Shown here piece after piece: positions 10,497 to 19,942 of a DNA stretch of 64,000 bases. Each line of letters opens with the position of its first letter. Position 1 is the first letter of the stretch. Source of the DNA: Prochlorococcus marinus str. MIT 1013. GTDB lineage: Bacteria > Cyanobacteriota > Cyanobacteriia > PCC-6307 > Cyanobiaceae. The translations under genes and the position numbers were made by a program. The DNA is taken from positions 1,736,001 through 1,800,000 of the forward strand of contig NZ_CP114778.1 of the NCBI RefSeq assembly GCF_027359395.1, written 5' to 3'. The notes beneath the pieces are model-generated. The model made no database searches, had not been told where the DNA came from, and saw only the letters and a list, made by a program, of their open reading frames with translations.

Positions 10497-10683
10497 ATGA
10501 GATGGCCTGGAGAAGAATTCTTTTGTGAGAAGTGAGATTTGCTTTTTATTTCTTTCAATCCATATTAATTACTAAAAAATAGATTTCTCTATTTTTCTGA
10601 GCAATTTACTAACACTAAGGATTTCGTAAAAGGCATTAAGATGGCAGAATGATAAGTAAACCTATTTGTCTAAACGAAAGCAG

Positions 10684-10731
10684 CAAGATCTTTTACTAAT
10701 TTGGTCTCCTCTTATTTATCTAAAGATCTTG
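10684..10731. repeat. Inverted repeat in the gatC leader
   Basis: CAAGATCTTT at 10684-10693 is repeated in inverted form as AAAGATCTTG at 10722-10731, giving 10-bp arms with a 28-nt loop. It ends about 20 nt before the gatC ATG. Each arm also holds the palindrome AAGATCTT, so it could be a pair of operator half-sites or a leader hairpin. No T run follows at once, so it is not a standard terminator. Confidence 0.5.
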
Positions 10732-10751
10732 AGATTTTCCTAAGCATAACT

Positions 10752-11039
10752 ATGACTAAAATTTCTTTATCTGATGTTCGTAAGGTTGCAAAGTTAGCTC
10801 GTTTAGAACTTCCCGAAGATCAAATAGAAACTTATACAGAGCAACTAGAAGAAATCCTTTCTTATGTTGATCAACTGCAAGAAATAGATACTGAAAATAT
10901 CCCTCCTACTACTAGAGCTGTAGAGGTAGTTAATGTCATAAGGGAGGATTTGGTTGAAGTTAATTGTTCAAGAGAAGATCTTCTCAATCAAGCACCTCAT
11001 CGGGAAGGTGATTTTTTTAGAGTTCCCAAAATACTTTAA
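10752..11039 (+). CDS. gatC: Aspartyl/glutamyl-tRNA amidotransferase subunit C
   Basis: Small subunit of GatCAB, which amidates Glu-tRNA(Gln) and Asp-tRNA(Asn). The frame can be read from 10701, but [20 protein letters not shown] at the ATG of 10752 is the family's canonical N-terminus. This gives 95 residues, the normal size. The family pattern of [20 protein letters not shown] and the C-terminal [19 protein letters not shown] is clear. gatA and gatB are not in this window. The gene converges on crtR. Confidence 0.95.
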   Translation: MTKISLSDVRKVAKLARLELPEDQIETYTEQLEEILSYVDQLQEIDTENIPPTTRAVEVVNVIREDLVEVNCSREDLLNQAPHREGDFFRVPKIL

Positions 11040-11048
11040 ATTTAGGAA

Positions 11049-12083
11049 TCATCTTTTACTTTCTGTTCTGATTCTTGTTTTATGAATTAATTTTATATAT
11101 CTTCTCCTCCAATTATTTTTTGGTAATATTCTTGCTATTGGTCTCATTTTACTTCTTCTTTCTTTGTGACTTCTGATTCCAAGTAAAACATCATATAGAA
11201 AATTTAGACTATCTTTTTTGGTTTCAAAAATTCCCATTCTTTGAGGTGAACCTTTTTGATCTAAAAGTGGTTTTGTGGCTTCGTAAGCTGGTTTATATTC
11301 AAACCATGGAATTGAGGGCCATAAATGATGAACTAAATGATAATTTTGCCCCATTATTAGCAAGTTCATAAGCTTACTTGGATAAACTCTTGCATTTTTC
11401 CATCTATTTCTAGACTGGAATGGTCTATGTGGTAGGTAATCAAAAAATATTCCTAAAGTGACTCCAACCATTAATGCTGGTCCAAACCATAAATTATAAA
11501 TAACATTCATAAAATTATATTTAATTCCAGCAATGACTATGCAAATAAATATTCCTCTTTCAATTCCCCATTGCATTAGTTCAAACTTTCTCCAAAGTTT
11601 TCGCTCAAAGAAAAAATATTCATGATAAAAAAATCTTGGAGCAATTAACCAAATAGGACCAAAGGTGCTAACTATGTGATCTGGGTCGTTGTTGGGGTCA
11701 TTAACGTATTTGTGATGCTCTAGATGAACTCTTGTGAAAACTGGGAAACTAAAACCTAGTAATATTGCTGACCCATGCCCCATGAATTGATTGATCCATT
11801 TATTTGGATGGGCAGCATTATGACAGGCGTCATGAATGACGGTGCCTTCCATATGAAGAGCCAAAAAAGCTAATGCAACCAAAATAGGTAACGGCCAGTT
11901 CCCCTGATACCACTGCCAAACACTGACTATTGCAAGAAAATATCCACCAAAGAAAAGACCTAAAGTTACGTTTAAAGGCTTGGGCGGATCAAGATATTCT
12001 TGGATCTCATTTTGCCAGTCGCGTAATGACTTCAGTTTTTTCGTTGCCTTATTTTTGTCAGACCTCGATAAGCACTGGGCCAT
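11049..12083 (-). CDS. crtR: Beta-carotene hydroxylase (CrtR type)
   Basis: Membrane di-iron hydroxylase of the fatty-acid-desaturase superfamily that makes zeaxanthin from beta-carotene in cyanobacteria. Histidine boxes are visible: HDACHNAAH (84-92), HLEHHKYVND (120-129) and, near residue 244, QNYHLVHHLWPSIPWF. Hydrophobic segments lie at about 40-57, 66-80 and 175-210. Length 344 is close to known CrtR proteins. A related desaturase cannot be fully excluded by eye, but the box spacing favours CrtR. Confidence 0.88.
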   Translation of the reverse strand: MAQCLSRSDKNKATKKLKSLRDWQNEIQEYLDPPKPLNVTLGLFFGGYFLAIVSVWQWYQGNWPLPILVALAFLALHMEGTVIHDACHNAAHPNKWINQFMGHGSAILLGFSFPVFTRVHLEHHKYVNDPNNDPDHIVSTFGPIWLIAPRFFYHEYFFFERKLWRKFELMQWGIERGIFICIVIAGIKYNFMNVIYNLWFGPALMVGVTLGIFFDYLPHRPFQSRNRWKNARVYPSKLMNLLIMGQNYHLVHHLWPSIPWFEYKPAYEATKPLLDQKGSPQRMGIFETKKDSLNFLYDVLLGIRSHKERRSKMRPIARILPKNNWRRRYIKLIHKTRIRTESKR

Positions 12084-12132
12084 TGCTTGATGTGATTGAG
12101 ATTAATTTAGCCTGTACAGCTTAATTCAAAAA

Positions 12133-12215
12133 TGCCCACCGGGAGACTTGAACTCCCACGACATAAAGTCACTGGTACCTAAAACCAGCGCGTCTACCAA
12201 TTCCGCCAGGTGGGC
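12133..12215 (-). tRNA. tRNA-Leu (UAG)
   Basis: Read on the minus strand, the seven-base acceptor GCCCACC pairs with GGTGGGC, and the anticodon stem-loop CTGGT-TTTAGGT-ACCAG presents UAG. A long variable arm (type II tRNA) lies between it and the T arm GGGAGTTCAAGTCTCCC. The discriminator is A; CCA is not encoded. Confidence 0.97.
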
Positions 12216-12417
12216 CAAAGGTTTTCACCGATTGTGAGTTGATTCTAGCAGCTCATTGATGGCTATTTAAAGACTATTTTTGATTCGTGATCGTAAAAAG
12301 ATTAATGTGATTTTCGTATTTGTAATTTAGACATTTGAAATTCTCTTTTTCTGACGCATGATTTTTAGTTGTTCAATAAGCTGCCCTCACTACAAAATAA
12401 ACTCATATTGAAAAAAT

Positions 12418-12936
12418 ATGGTTGTTTCTATTTCTGGATACTTATTTCTTTTTGTTGGGCTTGTAATATTAGCTTTACCTTTAATGCTTGTCGAATTAAG
12501 TAGGCCAAGAGATTGGTTAATGGCAGGACTTTTTTTATTTTTAGGATTATTTCTTTTAGTGGAGAATGATCTTTTAAGAGGTTCAATAAATTTACTTGTT
12601 ATTTCTATGGCAATTTTGTATGGGAAAATGAGTTTAGAAATTATTCAAACTAGGTGGTATCAACTAAGTTCTGAAGAAAAAAAGCGGATTGGATCTTTCC
12701 AAAGATGGTTTGAATCTTTTAAGCAGCTCGGTCAAAGTTTTGCTTTACTTGGTAATGGCTTTTTAAATTTTTTTAAAGGCTTAACTACTAAATCTGAAAA
12801 ACCGTTAAAAGAAAAAAAATGGGTTCATCCAGAATTGCAAGAAGAAGTCAAGAAGAAAGTAGTTGATCGCTCTGGTTCAATTGATTCCAATACGATCAGA
12901 AATAAAGAATTCCCTGAAAATGAAGAAACTTCTTGA
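12418..12936 (+). CDS. Ycf66-like membrane protein
   Basis: A 172-residue protein of unknown function. Three hydrophobic segments (about residues 6-24, 33-47 and 53-67) are followed by a basic, coiled-coil-prone soluble tail that contains KKWVHPELQEEV. The topology and the position just upstream of ileS resemble the Ycf66 family of cyanobacteria and plastids; the assignment is by pattern and context only. The ATG at 12418 follows a 200-bp AT-rich gap. The gap to ileS is 51 bp, so they may be co-transcribed. Confidence 0.6.
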   Translation: MVVSISGYLFLFVGLVILALPLMLVELSRPRDWLMAGLFLFLGLFLLVENDLLRGSINLLVISMAILYGKMSLEIIQTRWYQLSSEEKKRIGSFQRWFESFKQLGQSFALLGNGFLNFFKGLTTKSEKPLKEKKWVHPELQEEVKKKVVDRSGSIDSNTIRNKEFPENEETS

Positions 12937-12987
12937 TAAGGTTAAAAGGCCTCAGGTAACCATGATGACTAATGAATATTTATCAAA

Positions 12988-15891
12988 GTGAATAATGTCA
13001 ATAAAGATTCTCAAAAGGATCTTCCAACTTACAAAGACACTCTCAACCTTTTGCAGACTAATTTTGGGATGAGGGCAAATGCAACTCAAAGAGAACCTGA
13101 GTTGCAAGCTTTTTGGAGCGATAAAAAGATAGATTTCGAATTAGGCTTAAACAATTCTGGAGAGACTTTTACTTTGCATGATGGCCCTCCATATGCGAAT
13201 GGGACTCTTCATATGGGGCATGCTCTCAACAAAGTATTGAAGGACATAATCAATAAATATCAAACAATGAAAGGGAAAAAAGTTTGTTATGTCCCTGGAT
13301 GGGATTGCCATGGATTGCCTATTGAATTGAAAGTTCTTCAAGCTATGGATAAAACTCAACGAGCTGAATTAACCCCTATTAAGTTGAGAAAAAAAGCAGC
13401 TGCTTATGCAAAAAAACAAGTTTCCCAACAAATGGATGGTTTTAAAAGATGGGGAATATGGGGTGATTGGGAACAACCATATTTAAGTTTAGACAAAAAG
13501 TTTGAAGCCTCTCAGATCAAATTGTTTGGTGAAATGGTATTTAGAGGATACATATATCGAGGTCTAAAACCAGTTCATTGGAGTCCAAGTTCTCAAACTG
13601 CTCTGGCCGAGGCGGAGTTAGAATATCCCTCTGGTCATATTAGCAAAAGTATTTATGTAGGATTTAAAGTTGATCAAATACCAAAAATATTAACTCAAGA
13701 AATTTCTAAGCAAGCTCCAGATCTATTTAATTCTGAAGGTAAATTAAAAGAAGTTAAGCTTGTTATTTGGACTACCACGCCTTGGACGATTCCTGCAAAC
13801 GAGGCTATTTCTGTTAACCAAAAATTAGACTATGTAATTGCACAAAGTTCTGATAGCTCGTTAATAATTATGGCTAAAGATCTTTTGGAAGAAGTTTCTG
13901 AAACTGTAGGAATTAATTATGAAAAAAGAGTATTAATCAAAGGATCAACATTAAATGGAATTATATATAAACACCCTTTATTTAATAAAAGAAGTCCTGT
14001 TATTTTAGGAGGAGATTATATTACAACTGATTCAGGAACTGGATTAGTACATACTGCTCCAGGCCATGGTGTTGATGATTTTAACACGGGTAAAAAACAT
14101 AAGTTACCAATTTCTTGTACAGTTGATTCAAAAGGTTTTCTGACTAAGGAAGCTGGAAAATTTGAAGGTTTAAATGTATTAAAAGATGCTAATAATGTCA
14201 TAATAAATGATTTGATTCATACTGGATCTTTGCTTAAAGAAGTTCCCTATGAGCATAAGTATCCTTATGATTGGAGAACTAAAAAACCAACTATTTTTAG
14301 AGCTACAGAACAATGGTTCGCTTCAATTCAAGGATTTAGAGATAAAGCTCTTACTGCAATAGAAGGTGTTATTTGGCTTCCTGAATCTGGAAAAAATAGA
14401 ATTAATTCTATGGTTAGAGAAAGAGGAGATTGGTGTATTTCGCGACAAAGGACTTGGGGACTTCCAATACCAGTATTTTATGAAAAGAATGGGCAAGAAA
14501 TTCTGCTCAATAAAGAAACTATTTCTCATATAGTTGATTTATTTTCTATTCATGGATCAGATATTTGGTGGGAATATGATGTATCACAGCTATTACCTTC
14601 TTCTTATTTAAATGAGGCAGATCGATGGCAAAAAGGTACTGATACTATGGATGTTTGGTTTGACTCTGGCTCTAGTTGGTCTTCAGTTATTTTTAAGAAA
14701 GAAAATTTAAATTATCCAGCAGATTTATATTTGGAGGGATCTGATCAACATCGGGGTTGGTTTCAGTCCTCTTTGTTAACCTCTGTAGCAGTCAATGAAC
14801 ATGCACCTTTTAAAAAGGTCCTTACACATGGTTTTGCATTAGATGAGAATGGTAGGAAAATGAGTAAATCTTTAGGAAATATTATTGATCCTTTAGTTAT
14901 AATTAATGGTGGTTCCAATAAAAAATTAGATCCTGCGTATGGAGCTGATGTTTTGAGACTTTGGGTTAGTTCTGTTGATTACTCTGCAGATGTTCCTATT
15001 GGATCAAATATACTTAAGCAAATTTCTGATGTTTATCGTAAGGTTCGCAACACGTCTAGATATCTATTAGGCAACCTCTATGATTTTGATTATAAAAATG
15101 ATTCCATTGATATTTCTAATTTACCATTGTTAGATAAATGGATGTTGAATAGAACAGCTGAAGTAATCGATGAGATAACTGAAGCATACTCTGGTTTTGA
15201 ATTTTCGAAGTTTTTTCAAACAATTCAGAATTTTTGTGTAGTTGATCTCTCTAATTTTTACTTAGATATTGCAAAAGACAGGTTGTATGTCAGTTCTAAA
15301 TCTGACTTTAGAAGAAGAAGTTGTCAGACAGTTTTATCCTTGGTGATTGAGAAAATATCTGGCCTGATTGCACCTGTTTTGTGTCATATGGCAGAAGATA
15401 TTTGGCAGAATATTCCATATAGCTTAGAGGAAGCCTCAGTATTTCAAAGAGGATGGCCTAATGCACCTAAATCATGGCGAAATAGTAGTTTTAATTGCCA
15501 TGTTATTGAACTCCGTAAACTCAGATCAGTTCTTAATCGTATGTTAGAGAGTTGTAGAAATAAGCAAGAGTTAGGTTCTTCTTTGGAAGCATCAGTAAGG
15601 ATTGATATCTCTGATGAAAAAGTTCAAGCTGCTATTGAATGGTTAGCTCAAAGTGAATCCAATAATGTTGATGTTTTAAGAGATTGGTTTCTAGTTTCAT
15701 CTTTACAAATTGGTGGTGAGCCTTGGGCTGAAGTTTTAGTTAGTGAGGATCATGATCTTGCTTCAGTGGATATTGCAAAAGCTAAAGGATTTAAGTGTGA
15801 AAGATGCTGGCATTATGAAATTGAAATGAGCAATAATGAACAATATCCAAATATTTGTAAAAGGTGCGAAAAAATAGTTTTAGCTATTTGA
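12988..15891 (+). CDS. ileS: Isoleucyl-tRNA synthetase
   Basis: Class I synthetase charging tRNA-Ile, with an editing domain. HMGH (75-78, HIGH motif) lies within the [12 protein letters not shown] block. The CP1 editing region includes [13 protein letters not shown] and the [15 protein letters not shown] stretch. KMSKS lies in [13 protein letters not shown]. The C-terminus carries four cysteines (CERCWHYE...CKRCEK), the zinc finger of bacterial-type IleRS. Length 967 is normal. The start is a GTG at 12988, the first possible start after in-frame upstream stops and before the conserved region. Confidence 0.97.
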   Translation: MNNVNKDSQKDLPTYKDTLNLLQTNFGMRANATQREPELQAFWSDKKIDFELGLNNSGETFTLHDGPPYANGTLHMGHALNKVLKDIINKYQTMKGKKVCYVPGWDCHGLPIELKVLQAMDKTQRAELTPIKLRKKAAAYAKKQVSQQMDGFKRWGIWGDWEQPYLSLDKKFEASQIKLFGEMVFRGYIYRGLKPVHWSPSSQTALAEAELEYPSGHISKSIYVGFKVDQIPKILTQEISKQAPDLFNSEGKLKEVKLVIWTTTPWTIPANEAISVNQKLDYVIAQSSDSSLIIMAKDLLEEVSETVGINYEKRVLIKGSTLNGIIYKHPLFNKRSPVILGGDYITTDSGTGLVHTAPGHGVDDFNTGKKHKLPISCTVDSKGFLTKEAGKFEGLNVLKDANNVIINDLIHTGSLLKEVPYEHKYPYDWRTKKPTIFRATEQWFASIQGFRDKALTAIEGVIWLPESGKNRINSMVRERGDWCISRQRTWGLPIPVFYEKNGQEILLNKETISHIVDLFSIHGSDIWWEYDVSQLLPSSYLNEADRWQKGTDTMDVWFDSGSSWSSVIFKKENLNYPADLYLEGSDQHRGWFQSSLLTSVAVNEHAPFKKVLTHGFALDENGRKMSKSLGNIIDPLVIINGGSNKKLDPAYGADVLRLWVSSVDYSADVPIGSNILKQISDVYRKVRNTSRYLLGNLYDFDYKNDSIDISNLPLLDKWMLNRTAEVIDEITEAYSGFEFSKFFQTIQNFCVVDLSNFYLDIAKDRLYVSSKSDFRRRSCQTVLSLVIEKISGLIAPVLCHMAEDIWQNIPYSLEEASVFQRGWPNAPKSWRNSSFNCHVIELRKLRSVLNRMLESCRNKQELGSSLEASVRIDISDEKVQAAIEWLAQSESNNVDVLRDWFLVSSLQIGGEPWAEVLVSEDHDLASVDIAKAKGFKCERCWHYEIEMSNNEQYPNICKRCEKIVLAI

Positions 15892-15926
15892 ATATTAATT
15901 AAAATGTAATATTAAAGTTATTATTA

Positions 15927-16568
15927 TTAAAATTTACCGGCGAATCTTCCATTCTTTGGAAATTGAATAATCAACCATTGAAGTAAACCTATTAAATATA
16001 ATATCAGAGCTGAATATGCAAAAAATGTAGCGATTCCTGTAGTCCAATTACCATCTAAAACAAATTTTATAATTACTTTTGTTGTATTAAATGAATTATA
16101 TGGAATTTCTCTCCAAGCATCGCAATAGTTCCTATCGACTGAATTCAAGCACCTCCAACTAAATATATGAAGTCCAGTATTTAGTATGGCCCAAAACGAC
16201 AAAGTCCATCGCCAAATTCTTGTGGTTAATGAAATTGGTTTATAAATAGGCATTTCATCAATTTCTTCATTGAGATCAACCCAAAACCAGATAGACCCCA
16301 CCATAATTGTGGGTGCAATGAACGAAATTGATTGACCTAATTGACTCTCACCACTAAGGAATAAAAGGTTTATCGCGTATAGACTAGAAACTTTCCAGTA
16401 GATTGATAAAAGACGATCAATGGCGCTTGAATTGGAAATTTTAGCCCAAATTAATAGAAATAATGGGAGTCCAAATGCGAAAGTAGCAGCAATTCGATAT
16501 GAGAGCCATACTAGAATTTGAAATTGAGGTTCAGTCAAGAAAAAAATCTCATTCATATGTATTATCAA
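15927..16568 (-). CDS. DUF3177 family membrane protein
   Basis: A 213-residue integral membrane protein with about five hydrophobic segments (near residues 17-42, 60-75, 80-98, 120-140 and 180-203). It resembles the cyanobacteria-specific DUF3177 family. Function is unknown; nothing catalytic is visible. Two possible starts (MIIHMNEIFF) lie five codons apart. It is divergent from trmB across a 250-bp AT-rich gap and converges on ileS. Confidence 0.75.
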   Translation of the reverse strand: MIIHMNEIFFLTEPQFQILVWLSYRIAATFAFGLPLFLLIWAKISNSSAIDRLLSIYWKVSSLYAINLLFLSGESQLGQSISFIAPTIMVGSIWFWVDLNEEIDEMPIYKPISLTTRIWRWTLSFWAILNTGLHIFSWRCLNSVDRNYCDAWREIPYNSFNTTKVIIKFVLDGNWTTGIATFFAYSALILYLIGLLQWLIIQFPKNGRFAGKF

Positions 16569-16819
16569 CCTTAAGGTATTCTTTTTATGGTTATTCTTAA
16601 TTATTAAAGAGTTTTCTCCACATTTGAAGAAGCCCTTAAGCGATTAATTGATTTTCTTCCATAGATTTATTAATAATTATTAGCCCATAATAACAAAATA
16701 AAAAATATAATCCATTAAAAAAAATTTATAATTTTTTCTCTTGTTTATACTTTCTTTTAAAAATTTGAATTAACTTGCTAATATAATAATCTGATTTAAT
16801 TAATATTAGGTTTATTTTT

Positions 16820-17464
16820 GTGAGACAGCATGTAAATCCTCTAAGCCAATTTTTTCAGCGACCTTTATCACTTCCAAGTAAGTCTATTCTTTTTAGTAAT
16901 TCTCATTATCCAATTCATATAGATATTGGATCTGCAAAAGGTGAATTCTTAATTGAATTAGCATCAAAATACCCTAAGTGGAATTTTGTTGGTCTTGAGA
17001 TAAGAGAATCTCTTGTTAGTGCATCTGAAAGGAAAAGAAAAAAATTAGAATTGAATAATTTAAAGTTTCTATTTTGCAATGTTAACGTAAGCTTACATGA
17101 GTGGTTATCAGATTTAGATTATGGTCAACTAAAAAGAGTTACAATTCAATTCCCAGACCCATGGTTTAAAAGAAAACACTTCAAAAGGAGAGTGTTGAAA
17201 ATAAGTCTTTTAAACTCAATTGCAAGATTTATGGGTAAGGATGGCGAGCTATTCATTCAAAGTGATATATTTCAACTTATAGAATCTATGACTAATGTTA
17301 TTGATCATAGTAATTACTTTGATAGAAAAGATTTAGATGGATTTAAGTTGATTAATAAGAATCCGTATGATGCATATACAGATAGGGAATTATTTGCTCT
17401 TAAGAAAAATTTAAAAATTTACAGGGCAATGTATATTAGAAATAGTTCATTATTCATAAATTAA
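16820..17464 (+). CDS. trmB: tRNA (guanine-N7-)-methyltransferase
   Basis: Adds the m7G46 mark in tRNA variable loops using SAM. The SAM-binding motif IHIDIGSAKGEFLIEL (32-47), GLEIRESLV and the TrmB signature FPDPWFKRKHFKRRVL are present. The 214-residue length is normal. The start is a GTG at 16820; the next in-frame methionine is too far in to keep the fold. The preceding 250 bp is AT-rich with no other gene. Confidence 0.94.
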   Translation: MRQHVNPLSQFFQRPLSLPSKSILFSNSHYPIHIDIGSAKGEFLIELASKYPKWNFVGLEIRESLVSASERKRKKLELNNLKFLFCNVNVSLHEWLSDLDYGQLKRVTIQFPDPWFKRKHFKRRVLKISLLNSIARFMGKDGELFIQSDIFQLIESMTNVIDHSNYFDRKDLDGFKLINKNPYDAYTDRELFALKKNLKIYRAMYIRNSSLFIN

Positions 17465-17541
17465 GTTAATTTATTATTACTCCTATAATATGCTTTTAAA
17501 TTAAAATTTTTGTATATTATTAGTATAAATAATTATTTCTG

Positions 17542-18114
17542 ATGACTAATAACTCAAAAGTAGATAATGACCTTAGTTCTCTTCAGAAAATCTTTCTAGT
17601 TTTTCTTAGTATCTTTTTGGTTATGGGGTTATTTTTTTTTCGAGGTGAGTTTAAATCTAATGCAATGCTTGACCAATTAGCAAAAAACTCCCTTGAACCA
17701 GAAAAAGCTTTGTCAAATGGAAGGCCTACAGTGATTGAATTTTATGCAGATTGGTGTGAAGCCTGCAAGGAAATGGCTCCTTACATGGTGAATATTAAAA
17801 AACAAAATTATAATAAAGTAGATGTAGTTTTACTTAATGTTGATAATTCTCGCTGGTTTGATTTGATTGAGAAATATGATGTAAATGGTATCCCTAAGTT
17901 GATTTTTTTCGATGCTAAAGGTGAATTTAAGGGTTCTGCAATTGGAGTTAGAAAATATAGTGAGTTAAATGAAATATTTATTGCTTTAATTAGTAATTTA
18001 GAATTACCTTATTTTACTAATCTATCAAATTCAACTTATTTAATTTCAGGTAATAATTCTAAACAATTGAGTTTTAATAATATTAAATCTGAAGAACCTA
18101 GAGGACATGGCTAG
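17542..18114 (+). CDS. txlA: Membrane-anchored thioredoxin-like protein (TxlA/HCF164 type)
   Basis: A 190-residue thioredoxin-fold protein with one N-terminal transmembrane helix (about residues 17-33). The redox motif WCEAC (71-75) lies in VIEFYADWCEACKEMAP, and the cis-proline is in NGIPKLIFF. The layout matches TxlA of cyanobacteria and plastid HCF164, which pass reducing power across thylakoids for cytochrome c/b6f maturation; that role is inferred. Its stop overlaps the thyX stop tail-to-tail by a few bases. Confidence 0.85.
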   Translation: MTNNSKVDNDLSSLQKIFLVFLSIFLVMGLFFFRGEFKSNAMLDQLAKNSLEPEKALSNGRPTVIEFYADWCEACKEMAPYMVNIKKQNYNKVDVVLLNVDNSRWFDLIEKYDVNGIPKLIFFDAKGEFKGSAIGVRKYSELNEIFIALISNLELPYFTNLSNSTYLISGNNSKQLSFNNIKSEEPRGHG

Positions 18115-18749
18115 TTTAGCCAATTCAAAGCGGATGAAACAACAGGATATTCTTTTGAAAAAATATTTTTGCATTCTTGTGCAATATCCATATGCTCTTT
18201 TTGTGTCCCGTGTCCAGTTCTTAGCTTTATGTAGTGAATCCAGGAGCGACATGACCCTGTCATGTAAATTCTGGTAGGTGTAGCAAGTGGAAGTACAAAT
18301 CTCGCACATTCTTTAGCAATTCCAGCTTCTAGCATTTCTTCATAAAGTTCTTTATTTAGATTGAATTGACGTGCAATTTTTTTGTTGAATTGATTAACAA
18401 CTTCTTCTGATAAGTCTGAGATGGAATTTTGTCTATTTTTATTATCTTGTCTTCTTAATTCAGGTATAGGTATTTCTCCTAATTGCCTACTATCCGCATA
18501 ACGTTGAGAGAATTCCTGGAAAGTAAATGAACGATGCCTTAATATTTGTGCAGCAATTCCTCGAGTAGTTTCTATTTGTAAAGTCATATAAGCTTGCTCA
18601 AATACACTCCAATGTTCATTCTTTATGCAATATCCTATTAATTTTGTGAAGTCATCATTATCTTGATTTTTTGGATTACTTACTCTAGCAATGTATGCCA
18701 TGCTTTTTTCAGCATCTGGTGTAGAAGTTATGAATTGAACAAGACTCAT
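18111..18749 (-). CDS. thyX: FAD-dependent thymidylate synthase
   Basis: Flavin-dependent conversion of dUMP to dTMP, replacing ThyA. The ThyX motif appears as RHRSFTFQEFSQRYA (71-85), a recognisable variant of RHRxxSxNExSxRY. The C-terminal GSCRSWIHYIKLRTGHGTQKE is typical. Length 212 is normal. It is the last gene of cobO-dcd-thyX, starting 2 bp after dcd. Dcd supplies dUTP on the way to ThyX's substrate. Confidence 0.97.
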   Translation of the reverse strand: MSLVQFITSTPDAEKSMAYIARVSNPKNQDNDDFTKLIGYCIKNEHWSVFEQAYMTLQIETTRGIAAQILRHRSFTFQEFSQRYADSRQLGEIPIPELRRQDNKNRQNSISDLSEEVVNQFNKKIARQFNLNKELYEEMLEAGIAKECARFVLPLATPTRIYMTGSCRSWIHYIKLRTGHGTQKEHMDIAQECKNIFSKEYPVVSSALNWLN

Positions 18750-18751
18750 AT

Positions 18752-19345
18752 TTAAACTTTTGCTAAAGTTACTCTTTCTTTTTGGTATTGATATTTACCT
18801 TTCCTATCACTATAAGTAGTCTCACAAGGATCACCTTCAAAGAAAAGTAATTGACAAATTCCTTCATCAGCATAAATCCTGCAATCTGCTCCAGAGCTGT
18901 TACTGAATTCAAGGGTTAGATGACCTTCCCAGCTTGCTTCTGCAGGAGTTGTATTTACTATTATTCCTAAGCGGGCGTATGTGCTTTTCCCAAGGCAAAT
19001 AACCGTAATATTGGGAGGAACTTTCATTTTTTCTAATGCCACACCAAGTCCGTAAGAGTGAGCAGGTAAAATAAAAAACTTACCATCCTCATCTTCTTTT
19101 AAATCTGTGGATTCTAAATTGGCAGGATTAAATTTTTTTGGATTCATTACTGTTCCGGGGACATGTTTAAATATCAAAAATTCTTTCGGTGAAAGACGCA
19201 AATCATATCCATATGAGGAGCAACCAAAGCTTAAAACAGGTGATTTTTGTGATTCCGGTTCAAGATGTCGTATTAGTTTTTCTTGAAAAGGTTCAAGCAT
19301 TCCTAAAGAAGCCTGCTCTGAAATCCAACGATCGTTTTTTAGCAT
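18752..19345 (-). CDS. dcd: dCTP deaminase
   Basis: Deaminates dCTP to dUTP, the source of dUMP for thymidylate. The conserved core CLGKSTYARLGIIVNTTPAE and WEGHLTLEFSN hold the nucleotide loop and catalytic Glu region. The 197-residue length is normal, and the N-terminal MLKNDRWISEQA matches the family. It starts immediately after the cobO stop and ends 2 bp before thyX, so the three genes are tightly coupled. Confidence 0.96.
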   Translation of the reverse strand: MLKNDRWISEQASLGMLEPFQEKLIRHLEPESQKSPVLSFGCSSYGYDLRLSPKEFLIFKHVPGTVMNPKKFNPANLESTDLKEDEDGKFFILPAHSYGLGVALEKMKVPPNITVICLGKSTYARLGIIVNTTPAEASWEGHLTLEFSNSSGADCRIYADEGICQLLFFEGDPCETTYSDRKGKYQYQKERVTLAKV

Positions 19346-19942
19346 TTAATTGCAGCGTAATTCAGTAATTTGATCAGCCATTTCCATTACTTTAGGTGGG
19401 ATTGCTGGTCCTGTAAGAATAATATCTGTGGATGATGGTCGATTATTAATCATCGAAATCAAATCATTTTCTTCAATCAAACCAAGGCTAATAGCCATTC
19501 CTATTTCATCAAGAACAATTTTATCTAATTTTTTTTCAATTAAACGCGTTTTACAAAAGTCCCATAATTCTTTAATGGCTTTTTCTTCGTATTTTCTTCT
19601 TAGAGACAAATTCCCTTCCGATAATTGTTCAGGTATGCAAGTTTCAATAGCTGGCCTTAACCATTCCAGTCTTCCACAAAGATTAATTGCTCCATTTGGT
19701 CCTTGATTGACACCACCTCTCAAGAATTGAGATATTAAAACTTTGCTTCCCAATCCTGCAGATCGTAAAGCTTCACTAAGAACAATAGAAAAACTACCTC
19801 TAAAAGTAGAAGTGTGGATTTGGACTTGACCTTGTGTCGCAACTAGTTGTAGAGGCTTCCTAAGGGGGGTAGGCCTAAGAGAAGTCTCCGTCAAAGGTGA
19901 TGACCCCCTCTGTTGAGCATTAATGCTGATTCGTGCATTCAT
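19346..19942 (-). CDS. cobO: CobO/BtuR-type corrinoid adenosyltransferase homologue with degenerate P-loop
   Basis: Homologous to BtuR/CobO, which adenosylates cob(I)yrinic acid diamide or cobalamin. Similarity is seen in the VLISQFLRGG block, IVLDEIGMAISLGLI and IILTGPAIPP. The usual Walker A (GNGKGKTT) is not recognisable: the aligned stretch reads HTSTFRGSFSIV and lacks the Lys-Thr/Ser pair. The 198-residue length is typical. It leads the cobO-dcd-thyX operon and is divergent from ntcA. Either ATP binding is rebuilt from other residues or the protein has another job. Confidence 0.82.
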   Translation of the reverse strand: MNARISINAQQRGSSPLTETSLRPTPLRKPLQLVATQGQVQIHTSTFRGSFSIVLSEALRSAGLGSKVLISQFLRGGVNQGPNGAINLCGRLEWLRPAIETCIPEQLSEGNLSLRRKYEEKAIKELWDFCKTRLIEKKLDKIVLDEIGMAISLGLIEENDLISMINNRPSSTDIILTGPAIPPKVMEMADQITELRCN

